64,000 nt of DNA from Streptomyces neyagawaensis (lineage in GTDB: Bacteria; Actinomycetota; Actinomycetes; Streptomycetales; Streptomycetaceae), in NCBI RefSeq assembly GCF_023516595.1, contig NZ_JAMGBG010000027.1:186001-250000 (forward strand), written 5' to 3'. The first letter of the stretch is position 1; the number at the start of each line of letters is the position of its first letter. Positions 10,054 through 19,564 of the stretch are shown one piece after another. A model generated the notes under the pieces. The model was given only the letters and a program-made list of their open reading frames with translations, ran no database searches and was not told the DNA's origin. The translations under genes and the position numbers were made by a program.

Positions 10054-10698
10054 CTAGCTCGGGTCCGGTCCTGTGGGGTCCTCGCCCCGGTCCAGGGCCT
10101 TCCACATGTCCTCGGGCCGGTCGGGGTCCACCGGCTTGGCCTTGCGCGGCCGGGGCGTGCCGTCGCGCTCGTAGCGGCCGGACATCCCGGGCCACAGCCG
10201 TCCGTACCGCAGGGCGAGCAGCCCGGCGAGCAGGATGAGGGCGCCGCCGACCGCCGCGACGTACGGCCAGCCGGTGTGGCTGAGCGCGTCGACGGTGGCG
10301 GAGGTGTCGCCGGAGGCCTCGGCGGCCTTGTCGTCGAGGGCCGAGCTGTCGTAGGCGCCGAACAGCGCCGCGGCGACGGTGCCCGCGCCGGAGAGGGCGA
10401 GCAGCACGGCGACCAGGACGCGTCCGGAGCGGCGGACGGCGAAGACGGCGACGAGCGCGGCGAGGCCCACTATGGCGAGGGCCGCGGGCACGCCCGTGAC
10501 GTCGCTGCCCTTGGCGGTCAGCGGGAAGGCGCCGCCGGCCACCGACGCCGTGCCCTCCGACCAGCGCTGGCGGGTGGCGAGCAGCGCGACGGCGGCGCCG
10601 AGCGCGCCGCTCAGCAACGCCAGGGCGAGGCTGCGCCGGCCGGAGCGGACGAACGCGGGCTCGGAACGGGGGTGAGGTACTGCGGTCACGTACTCCAC
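10054..10698 (-). CDS. TIGR02234 family trp-region membrane protein
   Basis: The 214-residue integral membrane protein has four hydrophobic stretches and a cytoplasmic C-terminal tail ending in PEDMWKALDRGEDP. It matches the family described as conserved in the trp region of actinobacteria, which lies between trpE and trpC. The start is GTG 10698 with AGGCG just upstream. A role in tryptophan metabolism is inferred only from this conserved position. Confidence 0.85.
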   Translation of the reverse strand: MEYVTAVPHPRSEPAFVRSGRRSLALALLSGALGAAVALLATRQRWSEGTASVAGGAFPLTAKGSDVTGVPAALAIVGLAALVAVFAVRRSGRVLVAVLLALSGAGTVAAALFGAYDSSALDDKAAEASGDTSATVDALSHTGWPYVAAVGGALILLAGLLALRYGRLWPGMSGRYERDGTPRPRKAKPVDPDRPEDMWKALDRGEDPTGPDPS

Positions 10699-10709
10699 TA
10701 TCGCCTGAC

Positions 10710-10733
10710 CCCCGGGTGGGTTGTCACCCGGGG
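10710..10733 (-). terminator. Hairpin between trpE and the TIGR02234 gene
   Basis: A perfect 9-bp G+C-rich inverted repeat (10710-10718 with 10725-10733, loop 6) lies in the 52-bp gap downstream of trpE. It could be a terminator or attenuator that lowers readthrough from trpE into the small membrane genes. Confidence 0.6.
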
Positions 10734-10750
10734 TTCACGTGAGAAGCGCC

Positions 10751-12229
10751 CTATTGTCCGAGCCGGTTCGCCGTGTGCACGGCGCGCAGCACGGCCGCCG
10801 CCTTGTTGCGGCACTCGGTGTCCTCCGCGACCGGGTCGGAGTCGGCGACGATGCCGGCGCCGGCCTGGACGTACGCCGTGCCGTCGCGCAGCAGGGCCGT
10901 GCGGATGGCGATGGCGGTGTCCGAGTCGCCCGCGAAGTCGAGATAGCCGACGCAGCCGCCGTACAGGCCGCGGCGGGAGGGCTCCAGCTCGTCGATGATC
11001 TGCATCGCGCGCGGCTTGGGGGCGCCGGAGAGGGTGCCCGCGGGGAAGCAGGCGGTGAGCACGTCGAATGCGGTGCGCCCGGCGGCGACGCGGCCGGTGA
11101 CGGTGGACACGATGTGCATGACGTGGGAGTACCGCTCGATCGACATGAAGTCGACGACCTCGACCGAGCCCGGTTCGCAGACCCGGCCCAGGTCATTGCG
11201 CCCCAGGTCCACGAGCATGAGGTGCTCGGCGCGCTCCTTGGGGTCGGCGAGCAGTTCGTCGGCGAGGGCCTGGTCCTCCTGCGGGGTGGCGCCCCGGTGC
11301 CGGGTGCCGGCGATGGGGTGGACCATGGCCTGTCCGTCCTCGACCTTGACCAGGGCCTCGGGCGAGGAGCCGACGACGTCGAAGCCGTCGAACCGGAACA
11401 GGTACATGTACGGGGAGGGGTTGGTGGCCCTGAGGACGCGGTAGACGTCGAGGGCGCTCGCCGTGCAGGGGGTCTCGAAGCGCTGGGAGGGGACGACCTG
11501 GAAGGCCTCGCCCGCGCGGATGCGCTCCTTGATGTCCTCGACGGCCTCCTGGAAGTCGGGGCCGCCCCAGCGAGCGGTGTACTCGGGCAGCTCGGAGGGC
11601 GGGAGGACCGCCGGGGGCTGGGCGACGGGCCGGGTGAGGTCGGCCTGCATGGCGTCGAGGCGGGCGACGGCGTCGGCGTAGGCCTCGTCGACGCCCGTGT
11701 CCAGGTCGTTGTGGTTGATGGCGTTGGCGATGAGCAGGACCGAGCCCTCCCAGTGGTCCATGACCGCCAGGTCGCTCGTCAGCAGCATGGTCAGCTCGGG
11801 CAGCCGCAGGTCGTCCTGCTCGCCGGGGCCGATCTTCTCCAGGCGGCGCACGATGTCGTAGCCGAGGTAGCCGACCATGCCGCCGGTGAAGGGGGGCATG
11901 CCCTCCTGGTGCGGGGTGTGGAGCGCCTCGATGGTGGCGCGCAGGGCGGCGAGGGGGTCGCCGTCGACCGGGACGCCGACCGGCGGGGTGCCGAGCCAGT
12001 GCGCCTGGCCGTCCCGCGCGGTGAGGGTGGCGTGGCTGCGGACGCCCACGAAGGAGTAGCGGGACCACGAGCGGCCGTTCTCCGCCGACTCGAGGAGGAA
12101 GGTGCCGGTGCGCTCGGCGGCGAGCTTGCGGTAGAGCGCGACCGGGGTGTCGCCGTCGGCGAGGAGCTTGCGGCTGACAGGGATGACACGGCGGTCGGTG
12201 GCCAGCTTGCGGAACGTCTCGAGGTCCAT
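10751..12229 (-). CDS. trpE: Anthranilate synthase component I
   Basis: TrpE makes anthranilate from chorismate, using ammonia delivered by a TrpG glutaminase that is not in this window. The 492-residue protein has the chorismate-binding signatures IAGTRHRG, GRNDLGRVCEPG, LSGAPKPRAMQIIDELEP and VQAGAGIVADSDP. The N-terminal LLESAENGRSWSRYSF segment is the usual site of tryptophan feedback binding. It starts 11 bases after hisI, so the two genes are probably co-transcribed. No Trp-rich leader peptide fits in that gap. Confidence 0.97.
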   Translation of the reverse strand: MDLETFRKLATDRRVIPVSRKLLADGDTPVALYRKLAAERTGTFLLESAENGRSWSRYSFVGVRSHATLTARDGQAHWLGTPPVGVPVDGDPLAALRATIEALHTPHQEGMPPFTGGMVGYLGYDIVRRLEKIGPGEQDDLRLPELTMLLTSDLAVMDHWEGSVLLIANAINHNDLDTGVDEAYADAVARLDAMQADLTRPVAQPPAVLPPSELPEYTARWGGPDFQEAVEDIKERIRAGEAFQVVPSQRFETPCTASALDVYRVLRATNPSPYMYLFRFDGFDVVGSSPEALVKVEDGQAMVHPIAGTRHRGATPQEDQALADELLADPKERAEHLMLVDLGRNDLGRVCEPGSVEVVDFMSIERYSHVMHIVSTVTGRVAAGRTAFDVLTACFPAGTLSGAPKPRAMQIIDELEPSRRGLYGGCVGYLDFAGDSDTAIAIRTALLRDGTAYVQAGAGIVADSDPVAEDTECRNKAAAVLRAVHTANRLGQ

Positions 12230-12240
12230 GGCGGCTGACC

Positions 12241-12687
12241 TTACTGATCCAGTGGCGGTACGCCGGAATCGGCGCCGCCCTCGACGGCCTTGAGGACGTC
12301 CTCGTCGAAGCAGGTGCGGGCGCCGGTGTGGCAGGCGGCGCCGACCTGGTCGACCTTGACGAGGACGGTGTCGGCGTCACAGTCCAGGGCGACCGACTTC
12401 ACCCACTGGAAGTGGCCGGAAGTATCGCCCTTCACCCAGTACTCGCGGCGGCTGCGTGACCAGTAGGTACAGCGTCCGGTGGTGAGGGTGCGGTGGAGCG
12501 CCTCGTCGTCCATCCAGCCGAGCATGAGCACCTCGCCGGTGTCGTACTGCTGGGCGATGGCGGGCAGGAGCCCGTCGGCGCTGCGCTTGAGGCGCGCGGC
12601 GAGCTCGGGGTCCAGCGCGCTGGGAGCGCCGGGGCCGCTCGGTGCTCCGGGACCGCTGGGGCTGCTGGGGGACGGCGTGCTGGTCAT
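12241..12687 (-). CDS. hisI: Phosphoribosyl-AMP cyclohydrolase
   Basis: HisI opens the adenine ring of PR-AMP in histidine synthesis. The 148-residue protein contains [33 protein letters not shown], the metal-site [11 protein letters not shown] and [12 protein letters not shown]. The catalytic core is preceded by a proline/serine-rich stretch of about 30 residues. I chose ATG 12687 (MTSTPSP); ATG 12696 is possible, and neither has a clear ribosome site. It is separated from the rest of the his genes and adjoins trpE. Confidence 0.95.
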   Translation of the reverse strand: MTSTPSPSSPSGPGAPSGPGAPSALDPELAARLKRSADGLLPAIAQQYDTGEVLMLGWMDDEALHRTLTTGRCTYWSRSRREYWVKGDTSGHFQWVKSVALDCDADTVLVKVDQVGAACHTGARTCFDEDVLKAVEGGADSGVPPLDQ

Positions 12688-12866
12688 GCGTGCCATTGTG
12701 CCGCGCCGCGGCGATCGGCCCCGCCCGTTGTCCACAGGCCGGACCGTATCGTCGTACGAACGACTCCCGCGTTGACGGCCGCGCCGCGCGAGCGGCCGCC
12801 CCGTTCGCCGTCCCGGTCCTCGCGCGTCGACGGGGCCTGCCCTGGGCCGGCGGGGGCGGCGGGTCG

Positions 12867-12878
12867 TAGGCTGGCGGC
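12867..12878 (+). promoter_or_regulatory. Leaderless promoter of the TIGR03085 gene
   Basis: TAGGCT at 12867-12872 lies 6 bases before ATG 12879. That spacing puts the transcription start at or next to the start codon. There is no Shine-Dalgarno site. Confidence 0.55.
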
Positions 12879-13514
12879 ATGTCGACCCATGCCAAGCGTG
12901 AACGGCTCCTCTTCGCCGACCTGTTGGAAACTTCGGGCCCCGACGCCCCCACCCTGTGCGAGGGCTGGACGACCCGGGATCTGGCCGCGCATGTGGTGGT
13001 GCGCGAGCGTCGTCCCGACGCCGCCGGGGGCATCCTCATCAAGCAGCTCGCCTCCCGCCTGGACCGGGTGATGGCGGAGTTCGCCGCGAAGCCGTACGAG
13101 GAGCTGATCCAGCTCGTCCGTACCGGCCCGCCGCGTTTCTCGCCCTTCTCCCTCAAGCAGATCGACGAGGCGTCCAACACGATCGAGTTCTACGTCCACA
13201 CCGAGGACATCCGCCGCGCCCAGCCCGACTGGTCGCCGCGCGAACTCGACCATGTGTTCCAGGACGCCCTGTGGTCCCGGCTGGAGCGCACCGCCCGCCT
13301 CATGGGCCGGGGCTCCCCCACTGGTCTGGTCCTGCGTCGCCCGGACGGCCGTACGGCGGTGGCCCACCGCGGGACCCCGGTCGTCACGGTCACCGGCGAG
13401 CCGTCGGAGCTGCTCCTGTTCCTCTACGGCCGCCAGCAGGTCGCCGACGTGGAACTGGAGGGCGAGAAGGAAGCGATCGCCAAACTCCACGAGACCAAGC
13501 AGCTGGGCATCTGA
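12879..13514 (+). CDS. TIGR03085 family metal-binding (DinB/MDMPI-like) protein
   Basis: The 211-residue protein starts [16 protein letters not shown] and has the [21 protein letters not shown] segment typical of the maleylpyruvate-isomerase-like/DinB four-helix fold. The TIGR03085 pattern continues with [16 protein letters not shown], whose histidines likely bind metal. Related enzymes use mycothiol or bacillithiol, but no substrate is known for this family. It is transcribed divergently from hisI and convergently towards hisF. The promoter appears leaderless. Confidence 0.85.
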   Translation: MSTHAKRERLLFADLLETSGPDAPTLCEGWTTRDLAAHVVVRERRPDAAGGILIKQLASRLDRVMAEFAAKPYEELIQLVRTGPPRFSPFSLKQIDEASNTIEFYVHTEDIRRAQPDWSPRELDHVFQDALWSRLERTARLMGRGSPTGLVLRRPDGRTAVAHRGTPVVTVTGEPSELLLFLYGRQQVADVELEGEKEAIAKLHETKQLGI

Positions 13515-13546
13515 CCGGGCTCCGTCCCGGCGGCGGTGCCGACAGT

Positions 13547-13577
13547 TGAGCCCCGGCCACCCAGTGACCGGGGCTCA
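13547..13577. terminator. Bidirectional hairpin terminator
   Basis: A 14-bp stem with one G.U pair (13547-13560 with 13564-13577) lies between the convergent ends of the TIGR03085 gene and hisF. Confidence 0.75.
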
Positions 13578-13601
13578 GCTCGCCATGGACCGCGGCCGGG
13601 G

Positions 13602-14357
13602 TCACCGCACCGGGTGGCCCGCTTCCCTGAGCGCGTTCTTGACCTCGCCTATGCGGAGGTCGCCGAAGTGGAAGACCGAGGCGGCGAGGACGGCGTCGGC
13701 GCCCGCCTCGATGGCCGGGGGGAAGTCCGTGAGCCTGCCCGCGCCGCCGGAGGCGATGACGGGGACCGTGACGTGCTTGCGGACGGCGGTGATCATCTCC
13801 AGGTCGTAGCCGTCCTTCGTGCCGTCCGCGTCCATCGAGTTGAGCAGGATCTCCCCGGCACCCAGCTCGGCGGCCCGGTGGGCCCACTCGACGGCGTCGA
13901 TGCCCGTGCCCTTGCGGCCGCCGTGGGTGGTGACCTCGAAGGAGCCGGACTCCGTGCGCCGGGCGTCCACGGACAGGACCAGGACCTGGCGGCCGAAGCG
14001 CTCGGCGATCTCGCGGATCAGGTCGGGGCGGGCGATCGCCGCGGTGTTCACGCCGACCTTGTCGGCGCCCGCCCGCAGCAGCTTGTCGACGTCCTCGGCG
14101 GTGCGGACGCCACCGCCGACGGTCAGCGGGATGAAGACCTGCTCGGCGGTGCGGCGCACCACGTCGTAGGTGGTCTCGCGGTTGCCGGAGGACGCGGTGA
14201 TGTCGAGGAACGTCAGCTCGTCGGCGCCCTCGGTGTCGTACACCTTGGCCATCTCGACCGGGTCGCCCGCGTCACGCAGGTTCTGGAAGTTGACTCCCTT
14301 GACGACCCGGCCGTTGTCCACGTCCAGGCAGGGGATGACTCGGACCGCCAGGGTCAT
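13602..14357 (-). CDS. hisF: Imidazole glycerol phosphate synthase, cyclase subunit
   Basis: HisF takes ammonia from HisH and converts PRFAR to imidazole glycerol phosphate and AICAR. The 251-residue TIM barrel has catalytic Asp in [12 protein letters not shown] (about residue 11) and in [10 protein letters not shown] (about residue 130). It is the last gene of the his run. ATG 14357 (MTLAVRV) is the family start; AAGGAG lies 11 bases upstream. The other candidate, GTG 14366, is too close to that site. Confidence 0.97.
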   Translation of the reverse strand: MTLAVRVIPCLDVDNGRVVKGVNFQNLRDAGDPVEMAKVYDTEGADELTFLDITASSGNRETTYDVVRRTAEQVFIPLTVGGGVRTAEDVDKLLRAGADKVGVNTAAIARPDLIREIAERFGRQVLVLSVDARRTESGSFEVTTHGGRKGTGIDAVEWAHRAAELGAGEILLNSMDADGTKDGYDLEMITAVRKHVTVPVIASGGAGRLTDFPPAIEAGADAVLAASVFHFGDLRIGEVKNALREAGHPVR

Positions 14358-14373
14358 GAATTCCACGGCTCCT

Positions 14374-14778
14374 TCAGGAGGGCCTTAGGCCCTTGAATGC
14401 TTCGACTTCTACTTCGACGAGGATGCGCGGGTCGAAGAAACCGTCCACGACCAGCAGGGTCGCGGCGGGACGCACGGGCTCGAACAGTTCCCGGTGGGCC
14501 CGCCCGACCGCGTCGACGTCCCGCAGGTGCGCCAGATACATCCTCGTCCGGATCACGGACTCGGCGCCGAGCCCGAACTCGCCGAGCGCCTCGACCGCGC
14601 TGGTGAAGGCCACCTTGGCCTGCTCGTACGGGTCGCCCTCCCCGTAGAGCACGTCGCCCTTGAAGGACGTGGTGCCCGCCACCAGCACGCGGTCGCCCGC
14701 CGCGACGGCTCGCGCGGAGCCGAAGGACTCCTCCCAGGGACTCCCGCTCTGCACCCGCCGCACGGCATCGGACGTCAT
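14374..14778 (-). CDS. RidA family protein
   Basis: RidA proteins hydrolyse reactive enamine/imine intermediates made by PLP enzymes. The 134-residue length fits the family, with [33 protein letters not shown] and the [19 protein letters not shown] strand region. The usual Rid arginine is not obvious at its normal place (the sequence reads [12 protein letters not shown]), so activity should not be assumed. ATG 14778 overlaps the priA stop by 4 bases, so it belongs to the his operon. A link to HisC chemistry is plausible but inferred. Confidence 0.88.
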   Translation of the reverse strand: MTSDAVRRVQSGSPWEESFGSARAVAAGDRVLVAGTTSFKGDVLYGEGDPYEQAKVAFTSAVEALGEFGLGAESVIRTRMYLAHLRDVDAVGRAHRELFEPVRPAATLLVVDGFFDPRILVEVEVEAFKGLRPS

Positions 14779-15500
14779 GACGACACAGCCTCCAGGGCCT
14801 CTTCCAGGGTGAACGCCTTCGCGTACAGGGCCTTCCCGACGATGGAGCCCTCGACACCGAGGGGTACCAGCTCGGCGATGGCACGGAGGTCGTCGAGGGA
14901 CGACACGCCACCGGACGCCACGACCGGGCGGTCGGTGACCGCGCAGACGTTGCGCAGCAGCTCCAGGTTGGGGCCCTGGAGCGTGCCGTCCTTGGCGATG
15001 TCGGTGACGACGTACCGGGCGCAGCCCTCCTTGTCGAGGCGGGCCAGCGTCTCGTAGAGGTCGCCGCCGTCGCGGGTCCAGCCGCGGCCCTTCAGGGTCG
15101 TGCCGCGGACGTCCAGGCCGACGGCGATCTTGTCGCCGTGCTCGGCGATGACCTTGGCGACCCACTCGGGGCTCTCCAGGGCGGCGGTGCCGAGGTTGAC
15201 GCGGGTGCAGCCGGTGGCGAGGGCCTTCTCCAGGGAGGCGTCGTCCCGGATGCCCCCGGACAGCTCGACCTTGATGTCCATGGCCCGGGTGACCTCGGCC
15301 ACCAGCTCACGGTTGTCCCCGGTGCCGAACGCGGCGTCCAGGTCGACCAGGTGCAGCCACTCGGCGCCCGCCCGCTGCCAGGAGAGGGCGGCCTCCAGCG
15401 GGGAGCCGTAGGAGGTCTCCGTGCCGGACTCGCCGTGCACGAGGCGGACGGCCTGGCCGTCGCGGACGTCGACGGCGGGGAGGAGTTCGAGCTTTGCCAT
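14775..15500 (-). CDS. priA: Bifunctional HisA/TrpF isomerase PriA
   Basis: In actinobacteria this enzyme isomerises both ProFAR (histidine pathway) and phosphoribosyl anthranilate (tryptophan pathway). The 241-residue barrel has the first catalytic Asp in [12 protein letters not shown] and the second in [14 protein letters not shown]. It also has the [11 protein letters not shown] loop carrying the Trp characteristic of PriA. No separate trpF is present in the window, which supports the dual role. It is coupled to ridA downstream and lies 3 bases after hisH. Confidence 0.95.
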   Translation of the reverse strand: MAKLELLPAVDVRDGQAVRLVHGESGTETSYGSPLEAALSWQRAGAEWLHLVDLDAAFGTGDNRELVAEVTRAMDIKVELSGGIRDDASLEKALATGCTRVNLGTAALESPEWVAKVIAEHGDKIAVGLDVRGTTLKGRGWTRDGGDLYETLARLDKEGCARYVVTDIAKDGTLQGPNLELLRNVCAVTDRPVVASGGVSSLDDLRAIAELVPLGVEGSIVGKALYAKAFTLEEALEAVSS

Positions 15501-15503
15501 GGT

Positions 15504-16187
15504 CTACAGGGTTCCGATCCAGTTGGTCAGCAGCTGGGCTCCGGCGTCGCCGGACTTCTCGGGGTGGAACTGCGTGGCCCACAGGGCGCCGTTCTCGACG
15601 GCCGCCACGAAGGGCTTGCCGTGCGTCGCCCAGGTGACCTTGGGCGCGGTGATGTTCGGGTTGTGCGTCTCCAGGGACCAGTCGTGGACGGCGTAGGAGT
15701 GCACGAAGTAGAAGCGGGCGTCGGTATCCAGGCCGGCGAACAGCTCCGAGCCGGCCGGGGCGTCGACGGTGTTCCAGCCCATGTGGGGCACGATCTCGGC
15801 CTGGAGCGGCTCGACCGCGCCGGGCCACTCGTCGAGGCCCTCGGTCTCCACGCCGTGCTCGATGCCGCGGGCGAAGAGGATCTGCATGCCGACGCAGATG
15901 CCCATGACGGGGCGTCCGCCGGCGAGCCTGCGGTCGATGATCCAGTCGCCGCGCGCCTCCTTCAGTCCCTTCATGCAGGCGGCGAACGCGCCGACGCCGG
16001 GCACCAGCAGCCCGTCGGCGTTCATCGCCGTGTCGAAGTCACGGGTGATCTCGACGTCGGCTCCCGCGCGCGCGAGGGCGCGCTCGGCGGAGCGGACGTT
16101 GCCGAAGCCGTAGTCGAAGACGACGACGCGTTTGGCGGGGGTGGTCGCGGTGGTCCCCGGTCCCGCGTTCCCGGTGCTCAATTCCAC
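15504..16187 (-). CDS. hisH: Imidazole glycerol phosphate synthase, glutaminase subunit
   Basis: HisH hydrolyses glutamine and channels ammonia to HisF. It contains [18 protein letters not shown], the oxyanion segment PGVGAF, the nucleophile region GICVGMQ and the catalytic His-Glu in FHPEKSG. The length is 227 residues if GTG 16187 is used. A GGAGGT site is directly next to that GTG but 6 bases from TTG 16181, so the true start may be the TTG. Either start overlaps the end of the small membrane gene upstream. Confidence 0.94.
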   Translation of the reverse strand: MELSTGNAGPGTTATTPAKRVVVFDYGFGNVRSAERALARAGADVEITRDFDTAMNADGLLVPGVGAFAACMKGLKEARGDWIIDRRLAGGRPVMGICVGMQILFARGIEHGVETEGLDEWPGAVEPLQAEIVPHMGWNTVDAPAGSELFAGLDTDARFYFVHSYAVHDWSLETHNPNITAPKVTWATHGKPFVAAVENGALWATQFHPEKSGDAGAQLLTNWIGTL

Positions 16188-16342
16188 ACCTCCAGCCTCA
16201 TGACGCCCGCGACGAGGCACATCGCGGCGGCGAGGGAGAGCAGCACGATGAGGCCCTTCGGCATCTGCTGCTTGACGAAGGAGATGATCCCGCCGACCAG
16301 GAACAGACCGACGACGATCAGGATGGTCGAAAGGCTGTTCAC
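16178..16342 (-). CDS. Small one- or two-helix membrane protein in the his operon
   Basis: This 54-residue protein starts at GTG 16342 ([14 protein letters not shown]) and is mostly two hydrophobic stretches separated by [10 protein letters not shown]. Its GTG overlaps the hisB stop in GTGA, and its end overlaps the hisH start by about 10 bases. It is therefore translated as part of the operon. I do not recognise a family. A role in anchoring or regulating the his enzymes is only a guess. Confidence 0.75.
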   Translation of the reverse strand: MNSLSTILIVVGLFLVGGIISFVKQQMPKGLIVLLSLAAAMCLVAGVMRLEVWN

Positions 16343-16932
16343 AGCGCGCCCTTCGTGGAGGGCAGGATGCCGGCCGCGCGCGGGTCGCGCTCGGAGGCAT
16401 AGCGCAGGGCGCGGGCCAGCGCCTTGAACTGGCACTCGACGATGTGGTGGGCGTTGCGCCCGTACGGCACGTGCACGTGCAGCGCGATCTGCGCCTGGGC
16501 GACGAAGGACTCCAGGATGTGCCGGGTCATCGTGGTGTCGTACTCGCCGATCATCGGCGCCATCTTCTCGGGCTCGGTGTGCACGAGGTAGGGGCGGCCG
16601 GAGAGGTCGACGGTGACCTGGGCGAGGGACTCGTCCAAGGGGACCGTGCAGTTGCCGAAGCGGTAGATGCCCACCTTGTCGCCGAGGGCCTGCTTGAAGG
16701 CGGCGCCCAGCGCGAGGGCGGTGTCCTCGATGGTGTGGTGGGAGTCGATGTGCAGGTCGCCGTCGGTCTTCACGGTGAGGTCGAACAGTCCGTGGCGCCC
16801 GAGCTGGTCGAGCATGTGGTCGTAGAAGCCGACCCCGGTGGAGATCTCGGTGCGGCCGGTGCCGTCGAGGTTTATCTCGACGACGACCGACGTCTCCTTG
16901 GTGACCCGCTCCACGCGTCCAACGCGGTTCAT
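16339..16932 (-). CDS. hisB: Imidazoleglycerol-phosphate dehydratase
   Basis: HisB dehydrates imidazole glycerol phosphate to imidazole acetol phosphate. The 197-residue monofunctional form has the two metal-binding repeats with [20 protein letters not shown] and [19 protein letters not shown], plus [17 protein letters not shown] 16932 overlaps the hisC stop by 4 bases, and its own stop overlaps the next start. Confidence 0.97.
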   Translation of the reverse strand: MNRVGRVERVTKETSVVVEINLDGTGRTEISTGVGFYDHMLDQLGRHGLFDLTVKTDGDLHIDSHHTIEDTALALGAAFKQALGDKVGIYRFGNCTVPLDESLAQVTVDLSGRPYLVHTEPEKMAPMIGEYDTTMTRHILESFVAQAQIALHVHVPYGRNAHHIVECQFKALARALRYASERDPRAAGILPSTKGAL

Positions 16933-18038
16933 GCGCTCTGCTCCTTCTTCAGTTCACGTACCGCGTCGAGGAACGCGTCGTTCTCGGCCGGGGTTCCCGC
17001 GGTCACCCGCAGCCACCCCGGTACGCCGTTGTCCCGGACCAGGACGCCCCGGTCGAGGATCTTGCGCCACACTTCGTGCGCGTCGTCGAACGTCCCGAAC
17101 TGCACGAAGTTGGCGTCGGACTCGGTGACGTCGTAGCCGAGGGCGCGCAGCTCGGCGACCAGCCGGTCCCGCTCCGCCTTCAGCTGCTCGACATAGCCGA
17201 GGAGGGTGTCGGTGTGCTCCAGGGCGGCCAGGGCGGTCGCCTGGGTGACAGCGGAGAGGTGGTAGGGCAGCCGGACGAGCTGGACCGCGTCCACGACCGC
17301 CGGGTGCGCGGCGAGGTAGCCGAGGCGCAGTCCGGCGGCGCCGAATGCCTTGGACATGGTGCGCGAGACGACGAGATTCGGCCGTCCTTCGAGCAGCGGC
17401 AGCAGGGAGTCGCCGTGGCTGAACTCGATGTAGGCCTCGTCGACGACGACCATGGACGGCTTCGCGGCCTGGGCGGCCTCGTACAGGGCGAGGACCGTCT
17501 CCTCGGGGACCGCGTTGCCCGTGGGGTTGTTGGGGGTGGTGACGAAGACGACGTCAGGCCGGTGCTCGGCGATGGCCCGCTCGGCCGCCGCGAGGTCGAT
17601 CGTGAAGTCGTCGTTGCGGGGGCCGGAGATCCAGCCGGTGCCGGTGCCCCGCGCGATGAGTCCGTGCATCGAGTACGACGGCTCGAAGCCGATGGCCGTA
17701 CGGCCGGGGCCGCCGAAGGTCTGCAACAGCTGCTGGATGACCTCGTTGGAGCCGTTGGCCGCCCAGACGTTCGTGACGTCCACGGCGAACCCGGAGGTCC
17801 GCGTCAGGTATTCGGCGAGCCGGGTCCGCAGCTCCACCGCGTCCCGGTCGGGGTAGCGGTTGAGGTTCCGTGCCGCCTCGCGCACCCGCTCCGCGATCCG
17901 CTCCACCAGCGGCTCGGGCAGGGGGTAGGGGTTCTCGTTGGTGTTCAGCCGCACCGGGACGTCGAGCTGGGGCGCGCCGTAGGGGCTCTTGCCGCGCAGT
18001 TCGTCCCGGACGGGGAGATCGTCGATTCCGAAGCTCAC
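16929..18038 (-). CDS. hisC: Histidinol-phosphate aminotransferase
   Basis: HisC is a class I/II PLP aminotransferase acting on imidazole acetol phosphate. The 369-residue protein has [43 protein letters not shown] and the PLP-lysine segment [20 protein letters not shown] 18038 overlaps the hisD stop in GTGA, with a GGAAGG ribosome site about 10 bases upstream. Confidence 0.96.
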   Translation of the reverse strand: MSFGIDDLPVRDELRGKSPYGAPQLDVPVRLNTNENPYPLPEPLVERIAERVREAARNLNRYPDRDAVELRTRLAEYLTRTSGFAVDVTNVWAANGSNEVIQQLLQTFGGPGRTAIGFEPSYSMHGLIARGTGTGWISGPRNDDFTIDLAAAERAIAEHRPDVVFVTTPNNPTGNAVPEETVLALYEAAQAAKPSMVVVDEAYIEFSHGDSLLPLLEGRPNLVVSRTMSKAFGAAGLRLGYLAAHPAVVDAVQLVRLPYHLSAVTQATALAALEHTDTLLGYVEQLKAERDRLVAELRALGYDVTESDANFVQFGTFDDAHEVWRKILDRGVLVRDNGVPGWLRVTAGTPAENDAFLDAVRELKKEQSA

Positions 18039-19381
18039 TGACCAGGTACCTTCCAACCGCGTGTCCACTGTTCGGCTCCGCCAAAACGAGCCTTGATCGC
18101 CGCGCCGTGCGCGGGCAGGTCCTCCGCCTCCGCCAGCGTGACCACGTGGTGCGCGACCTCGGCCAGCGCCTCCCGCGTGTAGTCGACGATGTGGATGCCG
18201 CGCAGGAAGGACTGGACGGACAGACCGGAGGAGTGGCAGGCGCAGCCGCCGGTCGGGAGCACGTGGTTGGAGCCCGCCGCGTAGTCGCCGAGCGAGACCG
18301 GCGCCCAGGGGCCGATGAAGATGGCGCCCGCGTTGACGACGCGCTCGGCGACCGCCGCGGCGTCCGCCGTCTGGATCTCCAGGTGTTCGGCGCCGTAGGC
18401 GTTGACGACCCTGAGGCCCTCGTCGATGCCGTCGACGAGGACGATCGCGGACTGGCGGCCCGCGAGGGCGGGGCGGATCCGGTCCTCGATGTGCTTGGTG
18501 GCCTCGACCTGCGGGCCCAGCTCCTTCTCGACGGCGTCGGCGAGCGCGACGGAGTCGGTGACGAGCACGGCGGCGGCCAGCGGGTCGTGCTCGGCCTGGC
18601 TGATCAGGTCGGCGGCGACGTGCGCCGGGTCGGCGGTGTCGTCCGCGAGGACCGCGATCTCGGTGGGGCCGGCCTCGGAGTCGATGCCGATGACGCCGGT
18701 GAAGTAGCGCTTGGCGGCGGCCACCCAGATGTTGCCCGGCCCGGTGACCATGTTGGCCGGCGGGCAGGACTCGGTGCCGTACGCGAACATCGCGACGGCG
18801 GTGGCGCCGCCGGCCGCGTACACCTCGTCGACGCCGAGCAGGGCGCACGCTGCGAGGATCGTGGGGTGCGGCAGTCCGTCGAACTCGGCCTGCGCGGGCG
18901 AGGCCAACGCGATCGAGGGGACGCCCGCCTCCTGCGCCGGGACCACGTTCATGATCACGGAGGAGGGGTAGACCGAGCGGCCGCCGGGGGCGTAGAGGCC
19001 GACGCGCTCGACCGGCACCCACTTCTCGGTGACGGTGCCGCCGGGCACGACCTGGGTGGTGTGGGTGGTGCGGCGCTGCTCGCGGTGGACGAGGCGGGCG
19101 CGGCGGATGGACTCCTCCAGGGCCGCGCGGACGGCCGGGTCGAGCTGGTCCAGCGCGTCCGTGAGGGCCTCGGCCGGGACCCGCACGGAGGTGAGGCGTA
19201 CGCCGTCGAACTTCTCGGCGAAGTCGATCAGCGCCGCGTCCCCGCGATGATGCACGGCCTCGCAGATCGGACGCACCTTCTCCAGGGCGGCCGAGACGTC
19301 GAAGTCGGCTCGGGGCAGCAGGTCGCGCAGGGCGGGTCCCTTCGGGAGGGCGTCGCCGCGCAGATCGATTCGGGAGATCAC
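18035..19381 (-). CDS. hisD: Histidinol dehydrogenase
   Basis: HisD catalyses the last two NAD-dependent oxidations from histidinol to histidine. The 448-residue protein contains [32 protein letters not shown] and [10 protein letters not shown]. It ends with the zinc-site region [15 protein letters not shown]. It is the first gene of the his run. I used GTG 19381 ([13 protein letters not shown]), the family start; an upstream frame to 19429 looks non-coding. The 183-bp divergent spacer to the next gene should hold the his promoter, but I could not identify it with confidence. Confidence 0.96.
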   Translation of the reverse strand: MISRIDLRGDALPKGPALRDLLPRADFDVSAALEKVRPICEAVHHRGDAALIDFAEKFDGVRLTSVRVPAEALTDALDQLDPAVRAALEESIRRARLVHREQRRTTHTTQVVPGGTVTEKWVPVERVGLYAPGGRSVYPSSVIMNVVPAQEAGVPSIALASPAQAEFDGLPHPTILAACALLGVDEVYAAGGATAVAMFAYGTESCPPANMVTGPGNIWVAAAKRYFTGVIGIDSEAGPTEIAVLADDTADPAHVAADLISQAEHDPLAAAVLVTDSVALADAVEKELGPQVEATKHIEDRIRPALAGRQSAIVLVDGIDEGLRVVNAYGAEHLEIQTADAAAVAERVVNAGAIFIGPWAPVSLGDYAAGSNHVLPTGGCACHSSGLSVQSFLRGIHIVDYTREALAEVAHHVVTLAEAEDLPAHGAAIKARFGGAEQWTRGWKVPGQ

Positions 19382-19564
19382 AGGCCCAATTCTCTCAGAC
19401 CTCGGTCGACGGCTGTCCGCACGTTCCAATGGCTGATACGCGTCGCCGACGAAACCCGGAAGATCCTCTTCACGTCTAGCGTTCGGGGCGTCACTCAGCG
19501 GGCATCACCTGCGTGAACTGTTGTGCGATACACGCGAGTGACGGAGACGGAGGAAGGAACAGCC

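Noticed and set aside
12230..12240. Trp-rich leader peptide attenuator ahead of trpE
   Set aside because: Only 11 bases separate hisI and trpE, so no leader ORF fits. No Trp-codon run was seen just upstream.
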